Assembly (NCBI GenBank): GCA_947502305.1
Contig: CANMZA010000002.1
Coordinates: 1-64,000 of the forward strand
Length of the DNA: 64,000 nucleotides
Direction of reading: 5' to 3'
Source of the DNA: an uncultured Erythrobacter sp.
Lineage (GTDB): Bacteria; Pseudomonadota; Alphaproteobacteria; Sphingomonadales; Sphingomonadaceae
Below the pieces are notes generated by a model. The model made no database searches, was not told the DNA's origin, and saw nothing but the letters and a program-made list of their open reading frames with translations. This document shows, one piece after another, positions 35,886-45,213 of this stretch. Within the stretch, counting starts at the first letter, position 1. Each line of letters begins with the position of its first letter. Made by a program: the position numbers and the translations under genes.

Positions 35886-38800
35886 ATGAAGCCTCTCAAA
35901 ATTTCCGGCCAAGCTCTTCTACTCGCCGCCGTCAGCACGATGCCTTTTGCCGCGCATGCGCAAACCGCGCCCGACGCTGAAACGGCAGAGACTGCAGATG
36001 AGAACCGCATTGTTGTAACCGGTTCGCGGATTGCGCGTGATCCTAACATCGGTTCACCAGCTCCAATCCTCTCACTCGACGCAGAGGCGTTGACGCAGGC
36101 CGGTACGCCGGACGTTGTGGAAGTGCTGCGCGATATTCCCGCGCTTTCGACCTCGACCACATCAGAAGGGTCAATTGACGGCATCTTTGGTGAGGCCGTT
36201 GGGCAATCGATCCTGAACTTGCGCGGGCTCGGCGCGAACCGAACACTGGTTCTGGTCAACGGTCGCCGCCACGTCTCTGGCGTTGCCGGTGAACAAGCGG
36301 TCGATATCAATTCCATTCCAACGGCTCTGATTGAGCGTGTTGAAACACTGACCGGCGGCGCATCGTCTTTGTATGGTGCCGACGCTGTGACCGGTGTTGT
36401 GAACTTCGTGCTGAAGGATGATTTCGAAGGCATCCAAGCCAATGTTCAATCCGGCCTGTCATCGCAAGGCGACAGCTTCCGCATCAATGCCGACCTTACA
36501 TGGGGCGTAAACTTCGCCGACGGGCGCGGTAATTTCGTCGTTTCGGGCGAATACGCCCAAGGCAATGAATTGCAGTTTGGCGACCGGTCGTTCTCTCGCA
36601 ACAACGGCATCTTTGATGACCAAGCGAACCCGGCCTTGCGTCTGCAAACAGGCGAATTGAACGCCACAGATACGCCGAACTTCATCGCCAATGGCGCAGT
36701 GTTGGGCGGTCTGATCCCGACCGACGCAACCGGCTTTACTCCGACAGCGGCAGAGCAAGCTTTGATCAATCGGTCGATCAACGCGCCTCGCCGCCTTATC
36801 GCAGGCGATCCGCGCTTTTCCCTATCATCGCCGGGCGGCATTATCGCACCGGGCAATATCGGGCCAAGCAACGGGCCCGACATCAATGGCAACGGCACCG
36901 CGGACTGTCTTGAATCCGCGGTTGGTTTCAACAGCACGTTTAACGCCGGAGCCTTCGGTCTTGCTGGCGGCTGCGCCGTTGTGAACGCCGATGGCACGTT
37001 GAGCGTCTATCAAGATGGCCAAATCACTGGCCTCTTTAACCAGTTTGGCGGTGACGGCATTGCCAACAATTTCGACAGCAATTCACTGATACCGGAAACA
37101 GAGCGTTGGTCGGTCAATGCAATGTTGACCTACGATATTTCATCGTCAGCGACTTTCTTTGCAGAGGGTAAATATGTGTCGAACTCGGCTGAGTTTCAGG
37201 CCCAGCCAAACACATTCTACGATCTGCTGACGATCCGTGCCGACAACCCGTTCATCAGCGCCCAGCAAGCGCAATTTGTTGAGCCGCTATTCTTCGGCAA
37301 CGGCACCGATGAAGGGTTCTACATCACCCGCGACCCTACCGATTTGGGGCCGAACCGCGATCGCAATGAATTTGAAACCTACCGCTTTGTCGGCGGTGTC
37401 CGAGGCGAAACATCTGAGCACTTCGCCTATGAAGTGTCCGCCAATTACGGCCGGTTCACGCAGGAAACCAATGACACCAACCGCGTTATCACTGACCGGT
37501 TCTTTGCAGCGATCGACGTGACCAGCGACGCATCGGGCAATCCGATCTGCCGCAGCGACATTGATCCAACTGCCCCGGCCACCACGCCATTCGGCATTCC
37601 GGCTGGCAATCCGGGCTTCTTCTCCTTCAATCCGGGTGATGGCTCTTGCGCCCCGGCCAATATCCTTGGCGGACCAGGCGCGATCAGTCAGGAAGCGATC
37701 GATTTCATCACCACGACGATCGTCAATGAATTCCAGCTGGAACAGTTGGTGTTTAGCGCGATTTTCACCGGTGACACCGGTGCGTTCCTTGAACTTCCCG
37801 GCGGCGCAGTCGGCTTCGCCTTTGGTATGGAATACCGCGAAGAACGCTCCGAATCGGTGTTTGACCCGCTCGTGCGCGGCATCGTTCCGGTGACAACGCC
37901 CGATGCCACTGCTGGCCAATTTATCGGCAATGCAACCGGCGGCGTACAAAACTCGCTGGTGTTTGACCCGGCTTCGACGATCAACAATGCGGGCGGGACA
38001 TTCAACGTCTATGATCTCTTCGCAGAGGTCCGTCTGCCATTGCTCTCTGCGGTGCCTTTCGCAGAGACATTGGAATTGAGCGGCGCGGCACGGCTTTCCA
38101 GCTATTCCACAGTTGGCGATACATTCACGTGGAATGTGAGCGGGCTCTGGGCGCCAACCGAAGACATCCTGTTTCGCGGGACCTATTCAGAAGCTGTTCG
38201 CGCACCGAACATCAACGAATTGTTCAACCCGGCACAGGGCGCGTTCTTCCGTCCGGTCGATCCTTGCGATGCAGGTAACTTGGTAACAGCCGATGATCCC
38301 AGCCTGCGCGAAGCAAACTGCACCGCCTTCTTCAACAATATCGGGTTTGATCCGACGCTTGGCACGGGCGCTTATGCCTATGTCGATCCGTTGACGGCAC
38401 GTTTCTCTGGCTCGATTAGCGGCAACCCTGATCTGGAAGAAGAAAGCGCCACCACATGGACAATCGGCGCTCAGTTGACGCCGAGCTTCCTGCCCGGCCT
38501 TCTGCTCAGCGTTGATTATTACAACATCGAAATCGAAGATGCGATCAACGCGGTTAGCGCGCAGGACATCGTCGATAACTGCGTTGACAGTGCAAGCATC
38601 GCCAATGACTTCTGCGGTCTGTTTGAACGCAGCGGCGCGACAGGCGGCTTCAGCTTCCTGCGTCAAAGCTCATTGAACTTTGCCCGTCAAGAAACAGCAG
38701 GGATCGAAGCCACATTGCAATATCAATTTGGCCTCGGTCCGGTTGACCTGACCTTCAACGCCGCTGGTACTTGGGTTGATAAGCTCAACAACTTCTTCGA

Positions 38801-39179
38801 CCCAAGCGATCAGACTTTGGTCGATCCTGAATTGGGCGAATTGCAGCGTCCGGAATGGGCAGGCAACGCCTCGCTCACTGCTGCTTACAATGCGTTCAGC
38901 CTGACATGGTCGACCACCTATCTCGACAGTCAGGGTCTGCGTTCGGTGGAGATTGAAACCGTCGGCAACACTGGAACGGATACGTTCTCGACCGCCAATG
39001 GCCTTGCGAATGAAGTGTTCATTCACAACATCTCGTTCAGCTTCGATGCGACCGACAATATCGACATCTATGGCGGTGTGAACAACGTCTTTGGCCGCGA
39101 TCCGTTCGTGACAGAGCAAGCCTTCCCGGTCAGCCCGGTTGGCACCTTGTTCTTCTTGGGCGCTACGCTCACGATGTAA
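35886..39179 (+). CDS. TonB-dependent receptor, large (oligopeptide/sugar type)
   Basis: 1097 residues from ATG 35886 (AGGGAA just upstream; the frame extends to 35844 but without a ribosome site). A signal peptide (LLLAAVSTMPFAAHAQ) is followed by NRIVVTGSRIARDPNIGSPAP at the TonB-box/plug start, the plug motifs SILNLRGLGANRTLVLVNGRR and GGASSLYGADAVTGVVNFVL, and a long barrel with Asn/Gly-rich loops. The RIVVTGSRI opening and length near 1000 residues are typical of sphingomonad receptors for polymers rather than siderophores. It is divergent from the M14 peptidase and ends at a strong terminator. Ligand unknown; a peptide link is suggested only by the neighbours. Confidence 0.93.
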   Translation: MKPLKISGQALLLAAVSTMPFAAHAQTAPDAETAETADENRIVVTGSRIARDPNIGSPAPILSLDAEALTQAGTPDVVEVLRDIPALSTSTTSEGSIDGIFGEAVGQSILNLRGLGANRTLVLVNGRRHVSGVAGEQAVDINSIPTALIERVETLTGGASSLYGADAVTGVVNFVLKDDFEGIQANVQSGLSSQGDSFRINADLTWGVNFADGRGNFVVSGEYAQGNELQFGDRSFSRNNGIFDDQANPALRLQTGELNATDTPNFIANGAVLGGLIPTDATGFTPTAAEQALINRSINAPRRLIAGDPRFSLSSPGGIIAPGNIGPSNGPDINGNGTADCLESAVGFNSTFNAGAFGLAGGCAVVNADGTLSVYQDGQITGLFNQFGGDGIANNFDSNSLIPETERWSVNAMLTYDISSSATFFAEGKYVSNSAEFQAQPNTFYDLLTIRADNPFISAQQAQFVEPLFFGNGTDEGFYITRDPTDLGPNRDRNEFETYRFVGGVRGETSEHFAYEVSANYGRFTQETNDTNRVITDRFFAAIDVTSDASGNPICRSDIDPTAPATTPFGIPAGNPGFFSFNPGDGSCAPANILGGPGAISQEAIDFITTTIVNEFQLEQLVFSAIFTGDTGAFLELPGGAVGFAFGMEYREERSESVFDPLVRGIVPVTTPDATAGQFIGNATGGVQNSLVFDPASTINNAGGTFNVYDLFAEVRLPLLSAVPFAETLELSGAARLSSYSTVGDTFTWNVSGLWAPTEDILFRGTYSEAVRAPNINELFNPAQGAFFRPVDPCDAGNLVTADDPSLREANCTAFFNNIGFDPTLGTGAYAYVDPLTARFSGSISGNPDLEEESATTWTIGAQLTPSFLPGLLLSVDYYNIEIEDAINAVSAQDIVDNCVDSASIANDFCGLFERSGATGGFSFLRQSSLNFARQETAGIEATLQYQFGLGPVDLTFNAAGTWVDKLNNFFDPSDQTLVDPELGELQRPEWAGNASLTAAYNAFSLTWSTTYLDSQGLRSVEIETVGNTGTDTFSTANGLANEVFIHNISFSFDATDNIDIYGGVNNVFGRDPFVTEQAFPVSPVGTLFFLGATLTM

Positions 39180-39200
39180 GAACGGCTTTCAGCCAGACAC

Positions 39201-39240
39201 AAAAAGGGGTGCGAAAGATCAGTCTTTCGCGCCCCTTTTT
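39201..39240. terminator. Bidirectional rho-independent terminator
   Basis: AAAAAGGGG and GCGAAAGA pair with TCTTTCGC and CCCCTTTTT around a 4-base loop, with one T-G wobble. A run on the left and T run on the right make it usable in both directions, fitting its place between the converging TonB receptor (ends 39179) and VOC gene (ends 39274). Confidence 0.9.
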
Positions 39241-39273
39241 CTTGGCTACGGCTGCCAGTGAGGCTCTGCGCGG

Positions 39274-39840
39274 TTACGCGTTGCCGTGCTCTTTACGGGC
39301 CAATTCATGCAGCCAATCGGCATGACGCGGGGCGACCTTCGTTTCGCTCCATTCATCGAGCATCATCGGCGCAACGCGCTTCAATTCTGCATATTGTTCA
39401 TCGGTGCCGATATCCGCCGCCAACTCGACACGGTGGCCGTTGGGGTCGAAGAAATAGATCGATTTAAAAATACCGTGATGGGTTGGCCCCAACACATCGA
39501 TCCCTTGCGCCTCAATATGCGCTTTGGCAGCCAGCAAGGCAGCCTCATCCGCCGCACGAAACGCAAGATGTTGTACCCAAGCGGGCGTGTTTTCATCGCG
39601 GCCCATTTCGGGTTGGTTGGGCAATTCGAAAAACGCCAGAATGTTGCCATTCCCCGCGTCAAGGAAGACATGCATGTAGGGATCATATTCGCCGGTCGAC
39701 GGCACATGATCCTCGGCAAAGGCGGTGGTGTAATCCATGCCCATGACGCGGCCATACCATTCGACCGTTTCCTTGGCGTCCTTGCAACGATAGGCGACGT
39801 GGTGGACACCGCCGAGCTTCACAGGATGCGTTTCGCTCAT
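39274..39840 (-). CDS. VOC-family (glyoxalase/extradiol-type) protein downstream of hppD
   Basis: 188 residues with one paired betaalphabetabetabeta fold. Metal ligands expected of the superfamily are visible: His in VHHVAY, His in WVQHLAF, and Glu in HRVELAAD, a 2-His-1-Glu set, so it is probably an active metalloprotein. The start codon overlaps the hppD stop as ATGA, so it is co-expressed with hppD and may act on tyrosine or phenylpropanoid breakdown products. It is not the cupin-type homogentisate dioxygenase and no such gene is in the window. Function beyond VOC fold unknown. Confidence 0.82.
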   Translation of the reverse strand: MSETHPVKLGGVHHVAYRCKDAKETVEWYGRVMGMDYTTAFAEDHVPSTGEYDPYMHVFLDAGNGNILAFFELPNQPEMGRDENTPAWVQHLAFRAADEAALLAAKAHIEAQGIDVLGPTHHGIFKSIYFFDPNGHRVELAADIGTDEQYAELKRVAPMMLDEWSETKVAPRHADWLHELARKEHGNA

Positions 39841-40967
39841 TGTGCAGGCTCTGCATCAGCCGTGTTCAGCACGCCGCGCGCGACTTGATCGCGCTCGATG
39901 CTTTCGAACAGGGCTTTGAAATTGCCTTCGCCAAATCCGTCATCGCCTTTGCGCTGAATGAATTCGAAGAATACGGGGCCAACTTGTGCCTCAGCAAAAA
40001 TTTGCAGCAACAGACGCGGTTCGCCGCCTTCTGTGGTGCCGTCCAGCAGAATGCCGCGCGCTTTGAGCGCATCGGCGTCTTCACCGTGGCCGGGCAGCCG
40101 TTCTGCCAACATTTCGTAATAGGTTTCTGGCGGCGCGGTCATGAACGGGACGCCGTATGTTTTGAGCCGGTCCCAACACGCGACAAGATCATCGCAAATC
40201 AGCGCAATGTGCTGAATGCCTTCGCCGTTGAAATCGCGCAGAAATTCTTCGATCTGACCTTTGCCGCCTTCGCCTTCTTCGTTGAGGGGGATGCGGATTT
40301 TGCCGTCGGGCGCGGTCAGCGCTTGCGAAGTCAGGCCAGTATATTCGCCTTTGATGTCGAAGAACCGGATCTCTTGGAAGTTGAACAGGCTCTCATAATA
40401 TTCGGCCCAATATTTCATCCGGCCCGTGTAAACATTATGCGTCAAGTGATCGATCGTGTGGAAACCGGCACCTTCTGGATAGGGATCGACGCCGGGCAGA
40501 TAATCGAAATCAATGTCATAGATTGTGAGGCTCTTGTCCTCTGCGCCCGCATAACGGTCGACCAGATAGAGGATCGCGCCGCCAATTCCGCGGATCGCCG
40601 GGATGCGCAATTCCATCGCCCCGGGTTCATTGGCGACAGGTTCTGCGCCTTGCGCGATCAGGTGATCATAGGCTTTCGCCGCATCACGAACGCGAAACGC
40701 CATGCCGCAAGCAGACGGGCCGTGTTCACGGGCAAAGTACCATGCGGCGCTGTGCGGTTCGTAATTCGCGATCAGATTGATGCCGCCTTGACGCCAGAGA
40801 TGGACGTCCTTGCTACGGTGCTTTGCGACTTTGGTGAAACCCATGGCTTCAAAGACCGGCTCCAACACGCCTTTTTCTGGGGCACAGAATTCGACGAATT
40901 CAAAGCCATCAAGGCCAGCCGGATTTTCAAACAGGTCGCCGGGATGCAGGGTTTCATGCACGGTCAT
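39837..40967 (-). CDS. hppD: 4-hydroxyphenylpyruvate dioxygenase
   Basis: 376 residues, full length for the bacterial family. It converts 4-hydroxyphenylpyruvate to homogentisate with Fe(II) and oxygen. Metal ligands: His in [12 protein letters not shown], His in [12 protein letters not shown], and Glu in [18 protein letters not shown], all in the active carboxy-terminal half. The amino-terminal VOC half ([20 protein letters not shown]) is degenerate, as usual. Transcribed from the promoter at 41011-41039 and coupled to a small VOC gene. Likely repressor-controlled through the palindrome at 40992-41015. Tyrosine/phenylalanine catabolism or pigment precursor formation; the next enzymes are elsewhere. 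Confidence 0.95.
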   Translation of the reverse strand: MTVHETLHPGDLFENPAGLDGFEFVEFCAPEKGVLEPVFEAMGFTKVAKHRSKDVHLWRQGGINLIANYEPHSAAWYFAREHGPSACGMAFRVRDAAKAYDHLIAQGAEPVANEPGAMELRIPAIRGIGGAILYLVDRYAGAEDKSLTIYDIDFDYLPGVDPYPEGAGFHTIDHLTHNVYTGRMKYWAEYYESLFNFQEIRFFDIKGEYTGLTSQALTAPDGKIRIPLNEEGEGGKGQIEEFLRDFNGEGIQHIALICDDLVACWDRLKTYGVPFMTAPPETYYEMLAERLPGHGEDADALKARGILLDGTTEGGEPRLLLQIFAEAQVGPVFFEFIQRKGDDGFGEGNFKALFESIERDQVARGVLNTADAEPAQ

Positions 40968-40991
40968 AATCTGGGGTCCACCAATATGTCA

Positions 40992-41015
40992 ATTTAGTTA
41001 CTTTTGAAACTAAAT
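40992..41015. promoter_or_regulatory. Operator-like palindrome overlapping the hppD promoter
   Basis: ATTTAGTTAC-TTTT-GAAACTAAAT: 10-base arms with a single mismatch around a 4-base centre. It overlaps the -10 box and presumed transcription start of hppD and lies 25 bases before its ATG. The size and AT-rich form resemble MarR/IclR-class operators; the regulator is not encoded here. Confidence 0.65.
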
Positions 41016-41039
41016 AGGCCATTCGCCAGTGATTGTCAA
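41011..41039 (-). promoter_or_regulatory. hppD promoter (sigma-70 type)
   Basis: On the minus strand a perfect -35 TTGACA (41039-41034), a 17-base spacer and a -10 TATTTA (41016-41011). This is the best consensus promoter seen in the window and places transcription start inside the palindrome at 40992-41015. Confidence 0.7.
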
Positions 41040-41110
41040 AGGACGAAGCGCCACAGTTCCGTTGCAAGACCCAGTGGCTTTGTGCAGGCTGACAAGTAGG
41101 AGATAGGCTG

Positions 41111-41644
41111 ATGATAAAAACGACCGGGATCAATCATGTCGCGCTGGTTTGCCGCGATATGAAAGAGACGATGCACTTCTACACCGAAGTGCTGCATATG
41201 CCGCTGTTCAAGACGGTCGAGCTGCCTGGTGGCGGACAGCATTTCTTCTTCGATTGCGGCAATGGCAATGCGGTGGCGTTTTTCTGGTGGGAGGACGGGC
41301 CAGAGGCCGCGCCCGGCATTGCTTCGGTTAAAAAATTCCCTTTCGATGCAAAGACAGCGGTGGGTTCAATGAACCACCTCGCCTTCGATATGGCAGAGGA
41401 GGAATTGGAGGGAGCGCTCGACCGGTTGGAGGAAGCAGGCGTCGATCACACTCATGCCATCCTGAACCACGATGACAGCAAGCAAGGCTATTCGCGGGAC
41501 ATGCATGACGGGGTGTTTGTCCGTTCGGTCTATTTCACGGACCCCAATGGCATCATGCTGGAATTTGCGGCGACGACCAAAAATTTCGGCCCCGGCGACA
41601 TCACCCACGAGCCCGCCACAGCCGCCACAAAACAGGACGCCTGA
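41111..41644 (+). CDS. VOC-family (glyoxalase/dioxygenase-like) protein
   Basis: 177 residues with AGGAGA about 7 bases upstream of ATG. Superfamily metal ligands are visible: His in INHVALVCRDM, His in MNHLAFDM, Glu in IMLEFAA following the typical YFTDPNG turn. Divergent from hppD and followed two bases later by a carboxymuconolactone decarboxylase-family gene. It may act on an aromatic or alicyclic breakdown product; the substrate is unknown. It could share the hppD palindrome for regulation, but its own promoter is not clear. Confidence 0.85.
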   Translation: MIKTTGINHVALVCRDMKETMHFYTEVLHMPLFKTVELPGGGQHFFFDCGNGNAVAFFWWEDGPEAAPGIASVKKFPFDAKTAVGSMNHLAFDMAEEELEGALDRLEEAGVDHTHAILNHDDSKQGYSRDMHDGVFVRSVYFTDPNGIMLEFAATTKNFGPGDITHEPATAATKQDA

Positions 41645-41646
41645 TC

Positions 41647-42291
41647 ATGCCACGTTTGCGCGAAGTTCCACGCGATGAAGCCGATGAAAAGACGGTCTTG
41701 CCACTCTACCAAATGCTGTTCGGCGAACGCGATCCGACTGAAGAACCGGGCACCGCGACCGGCACTTCGGGCGATTGGTGGAGTGTCTTTGCCAATTCGC
41801 CCGAAACACTCAAACACGCAGCCCAAGGGTTCGCCTATTACCGCAGCCCCAAGCGCAAACTTGATCCCATCCTGCGCGAGCTGGGGCAGACATGGGCGGG
41901 ATGGGCAACAGGCAGCCAGTTTGTATTCTCACAGCACTGCAAGAGCTTACGAGGATTGGCGGTTTCAGAAGAGAAGATCGAAGCGATCCCGACATGGCAA
42001 ACCGCAACATGCTTCAATGCGAAAGAGCGATTGGTGCTGGCCTATGCCGACCGGCTTGTGACCCATGCGGGCCGAGTGCCAGACGCTCTGTTCGAGGCGC
42101 TCAAGGCCGAATTTTCCGATGAGGAAATAGTCGAGCTGACTTACACAACGGCCATGTATCAAATGCACGCGGTGATGAGCCGCGCCTTACGCACCGAATT
42201 TGACGACCGCGACGATCCGATCACCGAAGTGCCAGCGCCGGAAGGTTTCGATGCGATGGACTTTTTGGGCGGGGAACGGAAGGACGATTGA
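41647..42291 (+). CDS. Carboxymuconolactone decarboxylase (AhpD-like) family protein
   Basis: 214 residues, all-helical. The conserved core is LRELGQTWAGWATGSQFVFSQH followed by CKSLRGLAVSEEK, with His and Cys in the place of the family's active-site region, and a second helix pair (ERLVLAYADRL and YTTAMYQMHAVMSRALRTEF). It lacks a clear CxxC pair, so peroxidase activity is doubtful. Two bases after the VOC gene; the pair is probably one operon connected with ring-cleavage catabolism. It ends 12 bases from the convergent thiolase-like gene. Confidence 0.83.
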   Translation: MPRLREVPRDEADEKTVLPLYQMLFGERDPTEEPGTATGTSGDWWSVFANSPETLKHAAQGFAYYRSPKRKLDPILRELGQTWAGWATGSQFVFSQHCKSLRGLAVSEEKIEAIPTWQTATCFNAKERLVLAYADRLVTHAGRVPDALFEALKAEFSDEEIVELTYTTAMYQMHAVMSRALRTEFDDRDDPITEVPAPEGFDAMDFLGGERKDD

Positions 42292-42302
42292 GCGTCTAAG
42301 GG

Positions 42303-43835
42303 TTAAACCACTTTGCCCATATTGCGCCCGCGATCATCGCGGATCACAGATAATTTTGCACCAAAGGGCTGTCCGCCTTCGAACACTTTGCGCGTGGCTT
42401 CGTCGGTCAGATCGGCATTACCCACCACCCGTTCGCCTGCCTCATTGCGGCCTATAAAAACCGCGTCGCTGCCGGTTTTGCTGTGATTGATTGTGTAGCT
42501 TTCGACCATCGCACTATCGAAGTCATCGCTGCTGCGCGCCGCCGCATCTTTAGCCTTTGGCACCTCAGCCACGCGATTTGCCTCTGACCAATCGGCTGCT
42601 TCGGTTGAGTAAATCCCGGTCGCATATTTGCTCATCCAACCGCCATTTGCTCCTACAAGTGCGTAGGCGCCAACATCTCCGCGAACAGACTGCACCGCTT
42701 CGCAAATGGCATGGGCGGAATAGTTATTCCCCGCCCCGCCAAAGAACGGCAGACCGCCCGTCAGCGTCAAACCGCGCGGATCATCATGCGAAATGCCAAA
42801 ATGGTCGCACTGATTGAACACCGGGATCGCAAAACAGCTGTAAAAATCGAGATACGCCATGTCGTCCATGCTCTTACCCGCGATCTTCAAGGCATTTTCA
42901 ACCGACGCAATCGAGGCTGGGTTGGCCGACAAATCGGACCGCTCAGACAATTCCAACTCAGTCGCCGATGTTACGGCATGGATATGCACCCAGCGCTCTG
43001 GAGGAATGCCCAATTCACGCGCTTTGCCCGCGCTGGCGATGATGATGGCAGCGGCTTGGTTCACTTGATCGCGGGCTACCGTCATGCGGGCATAGGGTTC
43101 GGCCACAATCCGATTGCGATCCGTGATCGTCGCCAATTCCTTGGCGCCGCGCTCTTTGGGCGCGGCGGCATGCGGGTTTTTCGCCGCGATGACTGTAAAC
43201 GGCGCGAACAGATCGCCAATGTCATCGCGATATTCATCAAGGCTTTTGCCTGATTTCGCGCGCCGCGCATTTTCTGCGATGGCATAGAGCGGGATCGCAC
43301 CGGTTGCGCCATGCGCGAACAAAGCGGGCTCCAACATCCCATCAAGGCCGTATCCGCGATCCTCGCATTCACCGCCGACGGTCTCAGACCAATCGGGTTT
43401 CTCTCCCTTGGCCGACAAAGCGAGCACTGTGGAGATCGCTTCTGACCCAACAATCGCGGCGCATTCGCTGCGCCCGGCGGCGATGTCTGCGGCAAATTCG
43501 CCGACCAGTTTTTGGTTATATTGCCCGCCCGTGGTCGACAGGATCGCCCGCGCCGGGTCCGCACCGACGCGCTTGGCAAAACTGCGCGGGATATTGTCCG
43601 AACCGCCAAATGGCGGCGCACGGTCCGGGCGCGACATTTCAAACGCGCGGATCGCCGCTAGCGTATCGAGCGCATCTGCGACCGATCCACCCGCGCCGCT
43701 ATCCTCAATTGCGGCGGCCAAAGCACGCCCGCCAAGATCCATGTAAGACAAGGCTTCGTAACCGGTTTCACCAACCCGTTCCGAATATTGCCCCACCCCG
43801 ACAATGACGGGCGTGTTGTCAGCGATATCAGTCAA
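42303..43835 (-). CDS. Thiolase-like protein type 1 (acetyl-CoA acetyltransferase-related)
   Basis: About 510 residues from TTG 43835, which overlaps the upstream thiolase stop by 8 bases. The longer frame from 43937 would overlap that gene by 110 bases with Ser/Arg-rich noise. It opens with DNTPVIVGVGQYSE as in SCP-x-like thiolases. The position of the nucleophilic Cys reads TTGGQYNQ, without Cys. Later SNPAS-like and GGLPFFGGAGNNYS and GANGGWMSKYATGIYST stretches, plus a carboxy-terminal beta domain (RKVFEGGQPFGAKLSVI), fit the TLP1 class. Coupled to a genuine thiolase; may act in lipid or steroid side-chain metabolism as a non-thiolytic partner. Start codon is the weakest part. Confidence 0.78.
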   Translation of the reverse strand: MTDIADNTPVIVGVGQYSERVGETGYEALSYMDLGGRALAAAIEDSGAGGSVADALDTLAAIRAFEMSRPDRAPPFGGSDNIPRSFAKRVGADPARAILSTTGGQYNQKLVGEFAADIAAGRSECAAIVGSEAISTVLALSAKGEKPDWSETVGGECEDRGYGLDGMLEPALFAHGATGAIPLYAIAENARRAKSGKSLDEYRDDIGDLFAPFTVIAAKNPHAAAPKERGAKELATITDRNRIVAEPYARMTVARDQVNQAAAIIIASAGKARELGIPPERWVHIHAVTSATELELSERSDLSANPASIASVENALKIAGKSMDDMAYLDFYSCFAIPVFNQCDHFGISHDDPRGLTLTGGLPFFGGAGNNYSAHAICEAVQSVRGDVGAYALVGANGGWMSKYATGIYSTEAADWSEANRVAEVPKAKDAAARSSDDFDSAMVESYTINHSKTGSDAVFIGRNEAGERVVGNADLTDEATRKVFEGGQPFGAKLSVIRDDRGRNMGKVV

Positions 43836-45096
43836 CGAAGCCGTCCACCCGCTCGACAATGATCGCCGGAGCCATACCGCCAGCGGCACACATGGTGACA
43901 AGACCTGTTTTGAGCTCGCGGCGTTCCAACTCATCAATGATCGTGCCGATCAGGATTGAGCCAGTCGCGCCGATAGGATGGCCCAAAGCGATTGAGCCGC
44001 CATTGACATTGACCTTGTCCCAATCGAGTTCCAGATCGCGCACAAATTTTGCGGCGACCACGGCAAAGGCTTCGTTGATTTCGAACAGATCAATATCGTC
44101 CAAGCTCATGCCCGCTTTTGCCAGCACCTTCTTTGCCGCGGGGACAGGCGCGTTGAGCATCAAGGTCGGATCATCGCCCATATTGGCGGTTGCTACAATC
44201 CGGGCGCGCGGTTTCAGGCCATGCTTTTCAGCATAGGCCTTGCTGCACACCAGCACCGCCGCCGCACCATCAACCACGCCGCTGCTATTGCCAGCATGGT
44301 GGAAGTTTTGAATATCAACATCAGGATATTTCTGATTGATCAGGCCGCGAAACGTCGTGCCATTTTTGTCGAGCGGGACATCGGCGATCTTGGTGAAGGC
44401 AGGCTCCAATTGCGCCAAGCCTTCGCGCGTGGTTTCAGGGCGCGGATATTCATCTTTGTCCAAAACCAAAGTGCCATCGTCCAAAGTCACAGGCACAACC
44501 GATTTTTCAAACCGCCCCGCACCAATGGCCTCTGCGGCGCGTTGTTGAGACCGATAACCAACCTCATCCAATTCTTCGCGTGTGAAGCATTCAATAGTCG
44601 CAATCGCATCGCCGCAAATGCCCTGATGCGATTGTGGGTGCACTTTTTGCAGCCGATCATTGTAGCTACCCATCATTGGCGGGCGCAGGCCAGCGGCCAT
44701 TTTCTCTTTCGACATCGCCGCCGTCAGGCTCATCATCTCTGTGCCGCCTGCAACAATGCAATCTTCCATGCCGCTCATCACTTGCGCCGCGGCCAAGTTC
44801 ACCGACGTGATCCCGCCACCACAAAACCGGTCAAGCGTGGTGCCGCTGGAGGTGATGTCATAGCCCGCATCAAGCGCCGCCATCCGGCCGAGATCGCCAG
44901 CTTGCATGCCGTCTTGAGTGGAAACCGACCAGATCACATCATCAACCGTACTGGTGTCGAGGCTGTTGCGTTCTGCAATTGCCTTCATCACCGTCGCGGC
45001 CAAATGTTGCGGGTGTTGCTCTGCCAGAGCGCCCTTGCCTTGTTTGCCGATCCCGCGCGGAGTGCGCACTGCGTCAATGATGTAAGCTTCGCCCAT
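43828..45096 (-). CDS. Acetyl-CoA C-acyltransferase (thiolase)
   Basis: 422 residues with all thiolase active-site loops: nucleophile Cys in LDRFCGGGITSVN, NEAFAV, the His loop in GGSIALGHPIGATG and the second Cys in TMCAAGGMAPA. GAGAGGAC lies upstream of the ATG. It performs the last thiolytic step of beta-oxidation or the reverse condensation. It heads an operon with the TLP1-like gene and is divergent from enoyl-CoA hydratase and acyl-CoA dehydrogenase genes, so the four form a beta-oxidation module. The acyl-chain substrate is not evident, but the aromatic-catabolism neighbours suggest ring or side-chain breakdown. Confidence 0.95.
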   Translation of the reverse strand: MGEAYIIDAVRTPRGIGKQGKGALAEQHPQHLAATVMKAIAERNSLDTSTVDDVIWSVSTQDGMQAGDLGRMAALDAGYDITSSGTTLDRFCGGGITSVNLAAAQVMSGMEDCIVAGGTEMMSLTAAMSKEKMAAGLRPPMMGSYNDRLQKVHPQSHQGICGDAIATIECFTREELDEVGYRSQQRAAEAIGAGRFEKSVVPVTLDDGTLVLDKDEYPRPETTREGLAQLEPAFTKIADVPLDKNGTTFRGLINQKYPDVDIQNFHHAGNSSGVVDGAAAVLVCSKAYAEKHGLKPRARIVATANMGDDPTLMLNAPVPAAKKVLAKAGMSLDDIDLFEINEAFAVVAAKFVRDLELDWDKVNVNGGSIALGHPIGATGSILIGTIIDELERRELKTGLVTMCAAGGMAPAIIVERVDGFVD

Positions 45097-45213
45097 GGGT
45101 AAGTCCTCTCAAATTATCGAAAATGCGGTTGACGTATTCGTAAACCCCCTGCACCTCTTACACAAGATTTGAGTTTCTATTTAAAATGCTAATCGAATAT
45201 CGGAGAGAGCCTG

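Noticed and set aside
43836-43937. Longer start for the thiolase-like protein
   Set aside because: Overlaps the coupled thiolase by 110 bases and gives a Ser/Arg-rich leader unlike the family.
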